From: CAVTPD01 sp963736575
Lineage (GTDB): Bacteria; Bacteroidota; Bacteroidia; Cytophagales; JAAEPT01
DNA length: 64,000 nucleotides
Assembly: GCA_963736575.1 (NCBI GenBank)
Contig: CAVTPD010000001.1
Span: 1,054,001 to 1,118,000, forward strand
Reading direction: 5' to 3'
The notes under the pieces were generated by a model. The model was not told where the DNA came from and did no database searches. It was given only the letters and a program-made list of their open reading frames with translations. Positions 46,514-56,199 of the stretch are shown here, in pieces. Positions within the stretch are counted from its first letter, which is position 1. Each line of letters begins with the position of its first letter. The position numbers and the translations under genes are program-made.

Positions 46514-47891
46514 TTTTTTTTCTAATAAAAAAACCTTCTTCTATACCTAGCAATATGAAAGCCAAACCTAAAGCATATGGAGAAAAAGCTTCTTCCTGAA
46601 ATATACCTAGGAATAACACAATTAAGCATATGGTTTTGATGTTTGGATTTCTATAATGGATGTAAATTTCAGAATTATTTATAATCTTAATAAGACAAAA
46701 TATAAAAATCAATGCAGTAATACCTAAGCTACTGAAGAGTACTCCAAAGGCACTTTCACTACCATTTTGTAACCTAGTATAAAAGCCAATATCCGGTAGC
46801 TCGGATCCAAATACAGAAACCAATTGTATAGAAGATAAATTACCGGAAAAACCTAACCCGTTACCAAGGCCAGTTAAATACTTTAAACCACTTAAAAAAC
46901 CAAAAATATGTTCGTTTCTAGATTTGTAACCCAGGTAGATTATAAATATCCAGACTGTTGTTGTAACAAAGATTATTAAACTGTTCTTACATTTTAAACT
47001 TTTTAGAACAAATACGAAACATACAGTGAGTAATAATATTATGGCTCCTTTAGAATTAACGGCTATTATTATAATAAAACAACAAAGAATTAGAGTAATG
47101 AGACTTATTTTCTTTTTTAAGAAGAGATATATGGCGGATATTAGGATAAAATATGAGGCGGAAATTACAGTCTTTAATATGCCACCTGTCCGCAAAGCTT
47201 TTGGAAACCAATTAATATTGAAATAATTATTTTTATGATAATATGCATCAATTGGATAATCTGGTCCAATTTTATGATAAAGATAACTTTGATCGTTAAA
47301 AAAATATATAGAGAATTTAAAAAAGACAACATACATTAAACAAGATGCCGCTGTTATAAATAAGAACAGTTTTAATATAAAGAAAATATTATCTGAGGAT
47401 AGTTTTTCCCCAAAGTACTGTCCTACTAAATAAAGAAATATTGGTAATGAAAAAAGCCTTAAATATATTAAGGATGGACGAAGACCATAATTAAGTACAC
47501 CCAGAAAAAAATAAAGAAAAAGAATAACTAATGATAATATAATATAAGGAGAGCTGATTGTATTGAAGATGTTTCTAAAAAAATCTCCATCTAATAGTAA
47601 AGAAGTAAATAAAGCTAATAAAATCACTAAGTGTGTGCCGTGAAGAATCTTAAATGTAGAGTGTGTTATAAATGGAGATAAATAAGCAATGTGTATATTC
47701 TGAAAAAAGAATAATAGTAAAAAAAATATAAAGCTTAATTTATATGATTTGGTAGCAGAAAACGCAACTAAAGTTGAAATACTAATTAAAAAAAATAAAT
47801 ATATATTCAATAAGGATACAGCAAAAATCAATAATGTTAAAGGGATACATAAAAGTACTTTTGTTTTAAAATCTGATATTAAGTAGATCAA
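46479..47891 (-). CDS. Multi-span membrane protein, putative O-antigen polymerase
   Basis: The 470-residue protein has twelve or more membrane spans, a loop with YHKIGPDYPIDAYYHKNNYFN and a later GLGNGLGFSGNLSS loop, in the general layout of Wzy polymerases, which have little sequence identity. Its place between a capsule-type transferase and an O-antigen ligase-like gene supports this. The start is a TTG at 47891 overlapping the previous stop; no ATG is near. Confidence 0.65.
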   Translation of the reverse strand: MIYLISDFKTKVLLCIPLTLLIFAVSLLNIYLFFLISISTLVAFSATKSYKLSFIFFLLLFFFQNIHIAYLSPFITHSTFKILHGTHLVILLALFTSLLLDGDFFRNIFNTISSPYIILSLVILFLYFFLGVLNYGLRPSLIYLRLFSLPIFLYLVGQYFGEKLSSDNIFFILKLFLFITAASCLMYVVFFKFSIYFFNDQSYLYHKIGPDYPIDAYYHKNNYFNINWFPKALRTGGILKTVISASYFILISAIYLFLKKKISLITLILCCFIIIIAVNSKGAIILLLTVCFVFVLKSLKCKNSLIIFVTTTVWIFIIYLGYKSRNEHIFGFLSGLKYLTGLGNGLGFSGNLSSIQLVSVFGSELPDIGFYTRLQNGSESAFGVLFSSLGITALIFIFCLIKIINNSEIYIHYRNPNIKTICLIVLFLGIFQEEAFSPYALGLAFILLGIEEGFFIRKKNVTNRLLNKEL

Positions 47892-49201
47892 TTTTTGTTC
47901 TTATATTGTTCAATTAAAAATAAGAAAGAATTAGAAATTCTTTTAACTTCTTTTGCGTCCTCTGCTGATTTAAAACTTATAACACCCGGATAACTCTTTG
48001 CTCTTAAATTATTAAAATATTGGCTTTTTTCTATTGAATTTAAAGGTGTATATTTTTCTTTAAGTTTATTAACTGCTTTTTGAATATCATTTAAGTCTTC
48101 TAAATATAAAGAGGCTTTAGTATCATTAAAAAATTCTTTCTTCAATATTATTAGTGGTTTGTTAGAAAGGATACTTTCTATAGCTACAGTGCCGGTTACT
48201 GTAAGAATAATTTCCGAAATATTGAAGATTTCCCCCATAGTAATATTATGACTAAGTGGTATTACGTTATCTCTTTCTTTGACCAATTTTACAAGGTCTG
48301 CATTTAATTCAAAATTGGATTTAGGGTTTGGTTTAATAACTATTAAGTGAGAGCTTAAATACTTACTTGCTTTATCTATGAGTTCAGTCTGGTTTCTGTA
48401 TTTTTTTCCGTATACATCTATGTTACCTTCTGGTTGCATTTGAAGAGGATATAATAAGATAGGTTTATTCAAAAACTGTACATCTTTCAATGAATGGTAA
48501 GCTACTTTCTCCCATTCTTTTTTATTTATATTTAATTCTTTTTGTAGTTGATAATAGATAAATGGACTTGGTGTATTAGGATCACCTTTGTAATAATTAA
48601 TACTTTTTTTGAAGTATTTAAAAAGTTTGTTTTGTTTTGGTTCCTTTTTTATAGGTCTCATATAGTCAGGTAGCGCTTTCCTGTGTATTATTCCATCTAT
48701 TTCATGTATAGTTTGTTCTTTTGGTAAAAAATCTCCTGAACCTAAATATGGAGTGAGTGTATCGTATAAATAAAAAGAAAATCTTTCTGTAGGGAATCTA
48801 CACGTTAAAGGGTTTAAGTAGAGTATACCTTTAGATTTACAGAAATGTAAACATAGTAAATCTTGAATTGAAGCTACTTCACCAAAAACCATATCAGGTT
48901 TTATTTGTGAAATTATGCCTTCAATCTGCTCTTTGTAATATTGGTAATGATTGGTATTATTACGCTTAAAAATACTTTGTTGCCTGTCGGATACTATTAA
49001 TTCTTTAAGATATTCGGGATCTTGAAAGTGTTGGATTTCATCCTTATTAGGGTACGGAATGTGGTGTATAATTCCAGATTTTGGAGTATAGTCTTTGTTA
49101 AAAATTAAAAAATGAACCTCTACACCATGCCTGGTTAAATATTCTCCTATTTTTTCAAATAAATATACAATTTCTCTACTCTCAATAAACGCTACTCTCA
49201 T
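47888..49201 (-). CDS. Capsule-biosynthesis-type glycosyltransferase (KpsS/CDP-glycerol-transferase-like fold)
   Basis: From the ATG at 49201 the product is 437 residues, soluble and two-domain. The first half has MRVAFIESREIVYLFEKIGEYL and FGEVASIQDLLCLHF. The second has the GT-B-like KYLSSHLIVIKPNPKS, MGEIFNISEIILTVTGTVAIE and NKPLIILKKEFF. These are like capsule export/synthesis transferases that act on phosphate- or Kdo-like substrates. In this operon it may be the pseudaminic acid transferase, but that is inference. It overlaps the flippase gene by 20 bp. Confidence 0.6.
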   Translation of the reverse strand: MRVAFIESREIVYLFEKIGEYLTRHGVEVHFLIFNKDYTPKSGIIHHIPYPNKDEIQHFQDPEYLKELIVSDRQQSIFKRNNTNHYQYYKEQIEGIISQIKPDMVFGEVASIQDLLCLHFCKSKGILYLNPLTCRFPTERFSFYLYDTLTPYLGSGDFLPKEQTIHEIDGIIHRKALPDYMRPIKKEPKQNKLFKYFKKSINYYKGDPNTPSPFIYYQLQKELNINKKEWEKVAYHSLKDVQFLNKPILLYPLQMQPEGNIDVYGKKYRNQTELIDKASKYLSSHLIVIKPNPKSNFELNADLVKLVKERDNVIPLSHNITMGEIFNISEIILTVTGTVAIESILSNKPLIILKKEFFNDTKASLYLEDLNDIQKAVNKLKEKYTPLNSIEKSQYFNNLRAKSYPGVISFKSAEDAKEVKRISNSFLFLIEQYKNKN

Positions 49202-50420
49202 AATCACTAGACTCTTCTTTTAGAGTATATGCCAATTTTATTCCAAAAATAAACAAATAGGAAAGAATTGTAGATATAGCAGCACCATTTATTCCTAAAG
49301 CAGGTATAAGGATTAAATTTAGAATCACATTTAGACACATGGCAATAAGTGCTACTATTATTAACAATTTATCTTTTCCAAGAGCATACAATTTGTAATG
49401 GTACGAATAGGAATTTACAGAGATAAAGATACCCGCCAGAATTAAAAAGAAAGTAATGCTATTATTAGAGAAGTCAGAATTACCTGTCCATTTTATTACA
49501 TACGGAAAGATTATAATTAATAGAATGGCTAATAAGATTGAAGATATTAAAATACTTTTCCCAAGTTTTTTTGAATATATGTATAATTGTTTAGGCTCTT
49601 TTTTGCTCTCTATTAGTTTAGGTAGTATCATTATAATTATTGATGAATAGATAATTATATCCATGCCATTTATAATTGTGTAAAAAAAAGAATAAATACC
49701 AGTTTGTTTTATGTTAAGGTAATGTTCAATTAACAATCTATCCGAGACATCTATAATTTTATTGGCAATACTAGCTATTAAAAATATTATACCCCCACTA
49801 ATGATTTTTTTAATTACCGAAAAGTCAGGTTTGTGAATATTTGTAATTTTTATATCTGATTGTACTAAATATAAGTTTATAAAAACAGCCAGAATTGAAT
49901 TTATAAGCCATGCATAACCTATTAGATCGATTGTTATAATATCTGGATTGAAGTATAAAAAAGCAATGATGATGTAAGTCCAAAGGTTTTTAAAAGTTTG
50001 AATTAAATTAGCTTGTGTTTGACGAGATTTTAGAATTAATATTCTAAAACACTCTGTATTTAGATGTTCAGGAATAAAAAGCAGAATGCAAAATTTTATT
50101 ATAATAGGATACTCTATACCGGAATAGAATAGAATAAGAAAAAGTGAGAAGATTGAAATAATATACATACAAAGGTGTATGTATATTTGATTGTTTATTA
50201 ATAAAACTTCTGAGTTTTTGTTTTGAATGATGGCTCTATTTGTGAAAGTGTGTAGCTCTAATCCTACAAAATAAACGATAAACATGAGGTATGTAACAAT
50301 TAAGCTGTACACACCTATTTCTTCAGTAGATATATACTTTCCTAAAAAAAAGATAAGAAGGAACTTACCAGCAATGGAAGTCCCTTTGATTGATAAATTT
50401 AATAAACCTTTAGAACTCAC
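49182..50420 (-). CDS. Polysaccharide flippase (Wzx, MOP superfamily)
   Basis: The 412-residue protein has about twelve spans arranged as in Wzx/MATE transporters; SSKGLLNLSIKGTSIAGKF at the start and a LNLILIPALGINGAAISTILSYL segment near the end are typical of the superfamily. It would flip the undecaprenyl-linked repeat unit to the outer leaflet. The start codon is GTG at 50420. It lies 1 bp after pseI. Confidence 0.88.
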   Translation of the reverse strand: MSSKGLLNLSIKGTSIAGKFLLIFFLGKYISTEEIGVYSLIVTYLMFIVYFVGLELHTFTNRAIIQNKNSEVLLINNQIYIHLCMYIISIFSLFLILFYSGIEYPIIIKFCILLFIPEHLNTECFRILILKSRQTQANLIQTFKNLWTYIIIAFLYFNPDIITIDLIGYAWLINSILAVFINLYLVQSDIKITNIHKPDFSVIKKIISGGIIFLIASIANKIIDVSDRLLIEHYLNIKQTGIYSFFYTIINGMDIIIYSSIIIMILPKLIESKKEPKQLYIYSKKLGKSILISSILLAILLIIIFPYVIKWTGNSDFSNNSITFFLILAGIFISVNSYSYHYKLYALGKDKLLIIVALIAMCLNVILNLILIPALGINGAAISTILSYLFIFGIKLAYTLKEESSDYESSVY

Positions 50421-50421
50421 T

Positions 50422-51465
50422 TTAGAGTAAATCTTCAGTAATCCTATCTCCCTTTTCTACGGCTTTCTTAACTTTCTTGCCTAAAATTTCTTCATAGTAT
50501 TTAGGGTGAAGTCCAAATCCGGGTCTAACAGATTTAATGTTTTCTTTAGTAATTATCCCACCTTCAGGTATGTCTTCAGTAAAATACAATGAGCGGGAAA
50601 ATTCTCTGCTTTTTTTCTTTTTATCGTTTAAAGAGTAATCTATTATTCCAATAGATTTTTCGGCATCTCTAACCGCAATAACCATTTCTTTAAACTCATT
50701 CTCATCTAAAGAAAAAGCTGCATCTGGTCCTCCAATTTCTTTATTCAGAATAAAATGTTTTTCTATTACTTTAGCTCCCATAGCAATAGAAATAGTAGGG
50801 GCCACAATGCCTAAAGTATGATCCGATAAACCAGAGATTACATTATATCTTTCGGCTAAATCTTTTATCATGCAAAGATTAGCATCTTCAATTTTTGCAG
50901 GGTAAGCAGAGGTGCATTTTAGCAGAATTACATCATTGTTACCCACAGAACGGCATGCCTCAAGTGCCAATTTAATATCTTCTTCTGTGGCAATTCCTGT
51001 TGATATAATAATTGGTTTTCCTTTACTAGCAGCATATTTAATTAAAGGAATATCTGTTATTTCAAAAGAAGCAATTTTATAAGCAGGTACTTCTAATTCT
51101 TCCAGAAAATCTACTGCTGTGTAATCGAAAGGAGAGGAGAAGCATATTAATCCTTCTTCTTTAGCTATTCTTAATAGTTCTTCGTGCCATTCCCAGGGGG
51201 TGTAAGCTTCCTTGTATAAATCGTGCAGGTATTTACCATCCCACAAAGTTCCTTGTTTAATCAGAAAGTCATCTTTGTCTGCTCTTAGAGTAATGGTATC
51301 TGCTGTATATGTTTGTAATTTAATAGCATCTGCACCAGCTCGTTTAGCAGCCTTAATTGTTTTTATGGCAGTATCTAAGCTTCCGTTATGATTAGCAGAA
51401 AGTTCTGCAATTATAAAACACTTAGAGTCGCTGTTGATTTCGAAATCCGCTATTTTTAAACTCAT
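50422..51465 (-). CDS. pseI: Pseudaminic acid synthase
   Basis: A 347-residue NeuB-family enzyme: an N-terminal TIM barrel with FIIAELSANHNGSLDTA, ADAIKLQTYTADTITL, and LKCTSAYPA, and a C-terminal antifreeze-like (SAF) domain (SLYFTEDIPEGGIITKENI). It condenses 2,4-diacetamido-2,4,6-trideoxy-altrose with phosphoenolpyruvate. The presence of pseB, C, G and H in the operon favours pseudaminic over sialic or legionaminic acid. It overlaps pseH by one base. Confidence 0.94.
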   Translation of the reverse strand: MSLKIADFEINSDSKCFIIAELSANHNGSLDTAIKTIKAAKRAGADAIKLQTYTADTITLRADKDDFLIKQGTLWDGKYLHDLYKEAYTPWEWHEELLRIAKEEGLICFSSPFDYTAVDFLEELEVPAYKIASFEITDIPLIKYAASKGKPIIISTGIATEEDIKLALEACRSVGNNDVILLKCTSAYPAKIEDANLCMIKDLAERYNVISGLSDHTLGIVAPTISIAMGAKVIEKHFILNKEIGGPDAAFSLDENEFKEMVIAVRDAEKSIGIIDYSLNDKKKKSREFSRSLYFTEDIPEGGIITKENIKSVRPGFGLHPKYYEEILGKKVKKAVEKGDRITEDLL

Positions 51466-52016
51466 TATATTCGGGTAAGTAAGCTTTCAATTTTTGTTTT
51501 ATTTTCTTTCCATACATCAGCAAATAATGCCAGTACATATACATTAAGAAATTCTCCGTTTTTAAAGATGTGCTGCCCCAATATGCCTTCTTCTATAAAG
51601 CCAAATTTCTTATGTAGTTTGAGCACAGGCTTATTAAAGTCGAAAACTTCGCAGCAAAGTTTATTTAACTTCAACTCGTTAAAAACATATTCTATCACCT
51701 TGTATTCCACAATGCTTCCAATTCCGCCTCCTTTTAAATTGGTTTCGCCAAGATAAAAAGCCCAGGAACATTTCTTGTTTTTTAAATCGATGTTGTTTAT
51801 AGAAGCCAGGCCAATTTTTTGACCATTATTTTCAATAATCCAGTATTTACAAGATTCGTTATTTTTTACACTGTTTTTGTACCATTTCTCTTGCTGTTCT
51901 GGTGTTATAACATCGTCAGTATACATGTATTTAGAAACTTCTTCAGAGTTTCTCCACCCTCTTACTAACTCTAAATCATTTTCTGTTAATGGAGTAAGAA
52001 TTATTTCTTTAGACAT
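51465..52016 (-). CDS. pseH: UDP-4-amino-sugar N-acetyltransferase PseH
   Basis: A 183-residue GNAT protein: ELVRGWRNSEEVSKYMYTD at the start as in PseH, the acetyl-CoA loop in LKGGGIGSIVEYKVIEYVF, and HKKFGFIEEGIL. It acetylates the 4-amino group made by PseC. Its place between pseG and pseI supports this over a ribosomal-protein acetyltransferase. Confidence 0.9.
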   Translation of the reverse strand: MSKEIILTPLTENDLELVRGWRNSEEVSKYMYTDDVITPEQQEKWYKNSVKNNESCKYWIIENNGQKIGLASINNIDLKNKKCSWAFYLGETNLKGGGIGSIVEYKVIEYVFNELKLNKLCCEVFDFNKPVLKLHKKFGFIEEGILGQHIFKNGEFLNVYVLALFADVWKENKTKIESLLTRI

Positions 52017-52020
52017 GGTA

Positions 52021-52995
52021 TTAATTTTTAATGAAAAAGTTTTCCAGCTTGTTGAAATTAAACTTTTTAAAATATTTTTTTTGATCTGAAGTAGTTTGTC
52101 TTTTGCCTTCCAATATTTCTTCGATTAAAACCGGAAGTTGTTTTTTGTTTGTTTGGTAGTTTCCTAAGCTTACAGATAAATTTTTATTGGCTAAAAAACC
52201 ATCTAGCAGTTTTTGATTTTCAGCAATATGAAAGGTTATTAAGTTTATTCCTATGCAACAACATTCCAAAGATAGACTACTAGCCGTTGTTATAGCTAAT
52301 TTACAGGATTTAACTAAATCTACCAGATTATATGCGTTTAAACCATAGTGCCATTTTACTTTAGTGTGATTTAAATAAGATTTCACAGGCTCTTTACGTA
52401 GCACGTGTACTGTTTCTACCAGATTATTATTTAAGATATTATCCAGTAATTCTTCTGTTAAGTTGAATACATCTGTACCTCCTACAGCAAGAAATATAGT
52501 GTTCAAATTTGAAGAATGGTCTTGGTCAATACAATTTATAATCGGATTTCTGACCATAAGGTAATCAAACCCTAAATGTAGCTTTGTGTTTTTATTTAAA
52601 GATTCAGAATAATCAGTTTTTGTGATTAATTGATTGTGATTGATTAAATGATCTATTCCTTCATAATTAACAATTAAATCATCTATGTAAATGGTTTCGA
52701 ACCCTAAATTTTTTAAGCTTATGAAATAGGAGCTATCAACAGAGTAGCTGTCTATCACAATTCTTTTAAATGTTTTTATTAGATCGGTTAGTTGGTAAGA
52801 CTCATCGGTTATTGGAATAACTTCGAATACTTTGTCACTGTTTGAGTTTATTATAGCATAAAGTTCAGAAGCATTTTTTGTAAAAAAAACCGGTTTTATT
52901 ATAGGGGATATTCGTTCAGCAATTGCTAAACATCTATAAAAGTGTCCGTAACCAGATTTTTTGCTGCCATCTACCCTAAATAAAACGCTGTTCAT
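52021..52995 (-). CDS. pseG: UDP-2,4-diacetamido-2,4,6-trideoxy-altropyranose hydrolase
   Basis: A 324-residue GT-B-fold hydrolase related to MurG. The N-terminus has FRVDGSKKSGYGHFYRCLAIA with the catalytic His in GYGHFYR; the C-terminal domain has FLAVGGTDVFN and KLAITTASSLSLECCCIGI. It removes UDP to give the free diacetamido sugar for PseI. It is separated from pseF by a 33-bp gap. Confidence 0.92.
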   Translation of the reverse strand: MNSVLFRVDGSKKSGYGHFYRCLAIAERISPIIKPVFFTKNASELYAIINSNSDKVFEVIPITDESYQLTDLIKTFKRIVIDSYSVDSSYFISLKNLGFETIYIDDLIVNYEGIDHLINHNQLITKTDYSESLNKNTKLHLGFDYLMVRNPIINCIDQDHSSNLNTIFLAVGGTDVFNLTEELLDNILNNNLVETVHVLRKEPVKSYLNHTKVKWHYGLNAYNLVDLVKSCKLAITTASSLSLECCCIGINLITFHIAENQKLLDGFLANKNLSVSLGNYQTNKKQLPVLIEEILEGKRQTTSDQKKYFKKFNFNKLENFFIKN

Positions 52996-53028
52996 AACAA
53001 TAACAGTATATGCGGAAATTATATTGTA

Positions 53029-53733
53029 CTATAAATCTTTTTCTTTCATAAAAAACTTAGCCATTTCCAGATCGTCATAATCATCTATGTCTATAGCTTT
53101 CTTCCAGGGTATAGGGAAAAAAGAATAGTTATTTCCGTAGAAAGACTGTGACTTAATAAGTGATGGAACTTTAGCAATCCATATGGCACCAGTAGGGCAA
53201 TATAAATCGGGTTGGTCTTGAGATCTTTTCACTCTTTCTTCTTCATTAAAAATTGGTGAAGCAATTCCTTTACTGTCAACTTTGTGAGCCCACCATGGAT
53301 TCATCCAACCATATTTAAATGAACTTATTTGATAATCTAACTTATGAAGGATGAAATTTTCAATAGCTTTATCAATATCTTCACTGCCCCTGTTAGGGCA
53401 ATTGGCCATTAATTGGACTACAACTTCTGGAATTATATTTTCTATTTCATTAAGTTGTTCCAAGGTTCTGATAGTCGCTAAACTTATTGGAGAATGATCA
53501 TCAGCATTTTTATCTCTTAAGAAGGGTACTTCGGCACCGTATTTAATAGCCACAGAAGCAATTTCTTCATCATCAGTGCTTACAATAACTTTAGATAAAT
53601 ATTTGGATTTTAATGCTGCTTCTATGGTCCAGGCTATCATAGGTTTACCAGCTAAGTTAATAATGTTTTTTTTTGGTATGCGCTTAGAACCACCCCTTGC
53701 CGGTATTACTGCTATAATCTCTTTATTTACCAT
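53029..53733 (-). CDS. pseF: CMP-pseudaminic acid cytidylyltransferase
   Basis: A 234-residue CMP-sugar transferase: IAVIPARGGSKRIPKKNI, the pyrophosphorylase signature; KPMIAWTIEAALKS; and STDDEEIASVA. Near the end are NYSFFPIPWKKAIDIDDYDDLEMA metal-binding residues. It activates pseudaminic acid as CMP-Pse. The ATG at 53733 overlaps the SDR stop; an upstream TTG would lengthen it by three residues. Confidence 0.92.
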   Translation of the reverse strand: MVNKEIIAVIPARGGSKRIPKKNIINLAGKPMIAWTIEAALKSKYLSKVIVSTDDEEIASVAIKYGAEVPFLRDKNADDHSPISLATIRTLEQLNEIENIIPEVVVQLMANCPNRGSEDIDKAIENFILHKLDYQISSFKYGWMNPWWAHKVDSKGIASPIFNEEERVKRSQDQPDLYCPTGAIWIAKVPSLIKSQSFYGNNYSFFPIPWKKAIDIDDYDDLEMAKFFMKEKDL

Positions 53734-54482
53734 ATTGTCCAACCGCCGTCTACTTTTATATTTTGGCCAGTCATGTTTTTAGACTCTTCAGAAACCAAAA
53801 AGTCAACAGGGCCTATTACATCTTCTTTAGCAAGCATTTTTCCCTGTGGATTTAATTTACTATATCTTTTTTCAAAATCATGATTTACCCTTCCTTTTAT
53901 GCCGCCAAAACTTACGCAATTAACACGGGTGTCTGGTGAAAGTCTTACTGCCAATTCCTTTGTTAGGTGAATTTGGGCTGCTTTAGAAACTCCATAATGT
54001 ATGGGTGAAGAAGCATGAATATTATCGTATAGCGATGGTGTAGGAGCTACAACTCCATACATAGATGAAATAAAAATAATATTTTTTAAATTTTCATGCT
54101 TTGTTTTAAGTGCCATTGTTAGTTTATATGGAAAAACTACATTAACAAAAAACTCTCCTTGGAAATTTTTATCTGAGATAGAATAATCATTTTCAATTTT
54201 TAAAAAATCTAAAGATCTGGCATTATGAATTATGGTTTGAACAGAAACTTCTTTTTTCGTTAATTCGGTTAATATAGTTTCTACAGCATTATCTTGGATA
54301 AAATCTACTTCGATTATTTGTAAAAATTGCTTGTAACTATTGTGTAGAAGGTGTTCTTTATTTTCTAAAAATTGAAGTATGTTTCTTGAAGTTGTAATCA
54401 CATAGTACCCTTTCTTTAAAAAGTGGTTTACTAGTTGGAAGCCTACAGTTCCGCTACCGCCTGTAATAAAAACATTTTTCAT
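53727..54482 (-). CDS. Short-chain dehydrogenase (PtmA-like)
   Basis: A 251-residue classical SDR: FITGGSGTVGFQLVNHFLKKGY for nucleotide binding, FISSMYGVVAP with the Ser, catalytic YGVSKAAQIH, and a C-terminal TGQNIKVDGGWTIW. It resembles oxidoreductases found in nonulosonate (flagellin glycan) clusters such as ptmA. It is not one of the six known Pse steps. Overlaps the Gfo/Idh gene by four bases, so they are probably expressed together. Confidence 0.85.
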   Translation of the reverse strand: MKNVFITGGSGTVGFQLVNHFLKKGYYVITTSRNILQFLENKEHLLHNSYKQFLQIIEVDFIQDNAVETILTELTKKEVSVQTIIHNARSLDFLKIENDYSISDKNFQGEFFVNVVFPYKLTMALKTKHENLKNIIFISSMYGVVAPTPSLYDNIHASSPIHYGVSKAAQIHLTKELAVRLSPDTRVNCVSFGGIKGRVNHDFEKRYSKLNPQGKMLAKEDVIGPVDFLVSEESKNMTGQNIKVDGGWTIW

Positions 54483-55375
54483 ATTCTCCCTTCTTCTATT
54501 ATTTTTACTATTTCAAGAGTATCTGCTCTATCTATATTTTTTTCTTTATTATTTATAGTTAAGATGAATCTTTCAAGTGATTTTTTAAAACAACTATATG
54601 AATCCTCAAATAGCTTTTCAATTTCTCCATGTTCGCCCATGTATTTTATTTTAAAAGAACAAGGGGTTTTACCTGTTACCTTTAAAAATGCAGAAGTATT
54701 TTCCCATTCAATAAAGGTCATATTTATTCCATTTTTCAAAAAAGGTGATACTTTTTTTAACCGGCCTCTCTGTGGGCAAAACGTTATGATAGGTTCAATT
54801 AAATGTACTGCATAAGTATCCCAGTATTTAGGCACAGATCCTTCTAAATGATATATTTTACCAATTTTTTTCTTTTCGAGTTCAGTAAGCTTTAATTCCT
54901 TTGCAAACCTTAAAGCCGAACAAGTAAATATTTGATCTTTGTATTGTTGAGCATTTAAGAGTTTTTCAGCTTCTTTAACTGTAAGGGCTAAAGGTTTATC
55001 TATAAAAATAGGTATACCTGCCCTTAGAAAAGGTAAAGCCATTTCATAATGGTTTTCAGCATCATCTCTAGCCAGTAAGATAGCATCTACAGATTCAATC
55101 ATATCTGTCATTTCTGTAACAACTGTCTCAATATTAGATGCTTTAGCAATGTGTGCAGAAACTTTTTCGTCCTGAGTCCATATATGAGAAACAACACCTA
55201 AATGATTTAGACCTGATTCAGGAAATTTTTGTTTACTTAAATACTCTGGAATTGCAGGGAAAGGACAATCTTTCATTATTTCTGGTCGATATCCATTGAA
55301 AATAGCACTCCACGAATAGGGGTGGCCATTTCCTTCACTAATCCCTATAATCCCTAATTTTAGTTTGTTGGCCAT
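54479..55375 (-). CDS. Gfo/Idh/MocA-family oxidoreductase
   Basis: A 298-residue NAD(P)-binding protein. The N-terminus LGIIGISEGNGHPYSWSAIF is an unusual form of the Rossmann loop. DAILLARDDAENHYEMALPFLRAGIPIFIDKPLAL contains the conserved DKP segment with Lys. The C-terminal domain is shorter than usual. Substrate unknown; likely a sugar intermediate. Overlaps the aldo/keto reductase gene by 16 bp. Confidence 0.85.
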   Translation of the reverse strand: MANKLKLGIIGISEGNGHPYSWSAIFNGYRPEIMKDCPFPAIPEYLSKQKFPESGLNHLGVVSHIWTQDEKVSAHIAKASNIETVVTEMTDMIESVDAILLARDDAENHYEMALPFLRAGIPIFIDKPLALTVKEAEKLLNAQQYKDQIFTCSALRFAKELKLTELEKKKIGKIYHLEGSVPKYWDTYAVHLIEPIITFCPQRGRLKKVSPFLKNGINMTFIEWENTSAFLKVTGKTPCSFKIKYMGEHGEIEKLFEDSYSCFKKSLERFILTINNKEKNIDRADTLEIVKIIEEGRI

Positions 55376-56199
55376 TTGGAAGGAGTTAGTATTTTAGAAG
55401 AAATTTCTTGTTTTAATTCCGGTAGTGTTGATGTATTAGAAATTGAATGTAGGTTATGTAATAATTGACTTTTGTTTTCTACACCAATTATTATTTTATC
55501 TATAAAAGGTTTAGTATAAACGAAAGTCAAAAGTTTTCCTGCAAGAGTATCTTTATTCTTTTGAAGTTCAATTATAATTGGTTTAACTTCTTCAAAAAAA
55601 GAATCAGTTTTATTCGTGTTTATAAAAAAAAGACCTTGTAAAAAGGTGGATCTAGAATGGACTTCACATCCTTGTTCTTTTAAATAAATGAAATGATCTT
55701 CAAACCGTCTGTCAAAATAGTTGTAAGGTGCTTGAATTAAATCAGGAATAAACCCTTTTTGGAGTAATTTTTCAAGTTCATCTGGCTCATTCAAAGAGAA
55801 TCCTATTTTTTTAACTTTACCCTCTTTTTTTAGTTCTTGGAGCTCTGTCCAATTTTCTATATGTTCTACCAAATTAAGTGGTCTGTGAGCTAAATATCCA
55901 TACAAAGACGTTTGATGCATGTTTATTAAGCTTTTTTCCAGCTGAACACGAATCTCATTCCCTAGAGTAGGAGGCATAAATTTTGAAACAATCTTGAAGC
56001 TTTTTAAGTTGTTGTTTCCTATTACTTTTTCAGCACTTCCATAACCAGAAGCAGAATCTAATACTTCAATTCCATTTAATTTAGCGTGATCAATAATTTT
56101 TTTAACCTCGCTTACCGGGGTTTGCCCTTGTTGATTGGAAATGCCATAATGCATTCCAAATTGTACTGTTCCTAGACCAATTTTCTTTTTATCTGTCAT
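55360..56199 (-). CDS. Aldo/keto reductase
   Basis: From the ATG at 56199 the product is 279 residues, a TIM-barrel AKR: KIGLGTVQFGMHYGISN, EVLDSASGYGSAEKVIG with the Asp and Tyr of the tetrad, HRPLN with the catalytic His, and IGFSLNEPDELE. It is the first of three redox genes between pseC and pseF. The 56199 start overlaps pseC by 11 bp; the longer frame upstream would overlap by 38 bp. Confidence 0.87.
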   Translation of the reverse strand: MTDKKKIGLGTVQFGMHYGISNQQGQTPVSEVKKIIDHAKLNGIEVLDSASGYGSAEKVIGNNNLKSFKIVSKFMPPTLGNEIRVQLEKSLINMHQTSLYGYLAHRPLNLVEHIENWTELQELKKEGKVKKIGFSLNEPDELEKLLQKGFIPDLIQAPYNYFDRRFEDHFIYLKEQGCEVHSRSTFLQGLFFINTNKTDSFFEEVKPIIIELQKNKDTLAGKLLTFVYTKPFIDKIIIGVENKSQLLHNLHSISNTSTLPELKQEISSKILTPSKWPTN

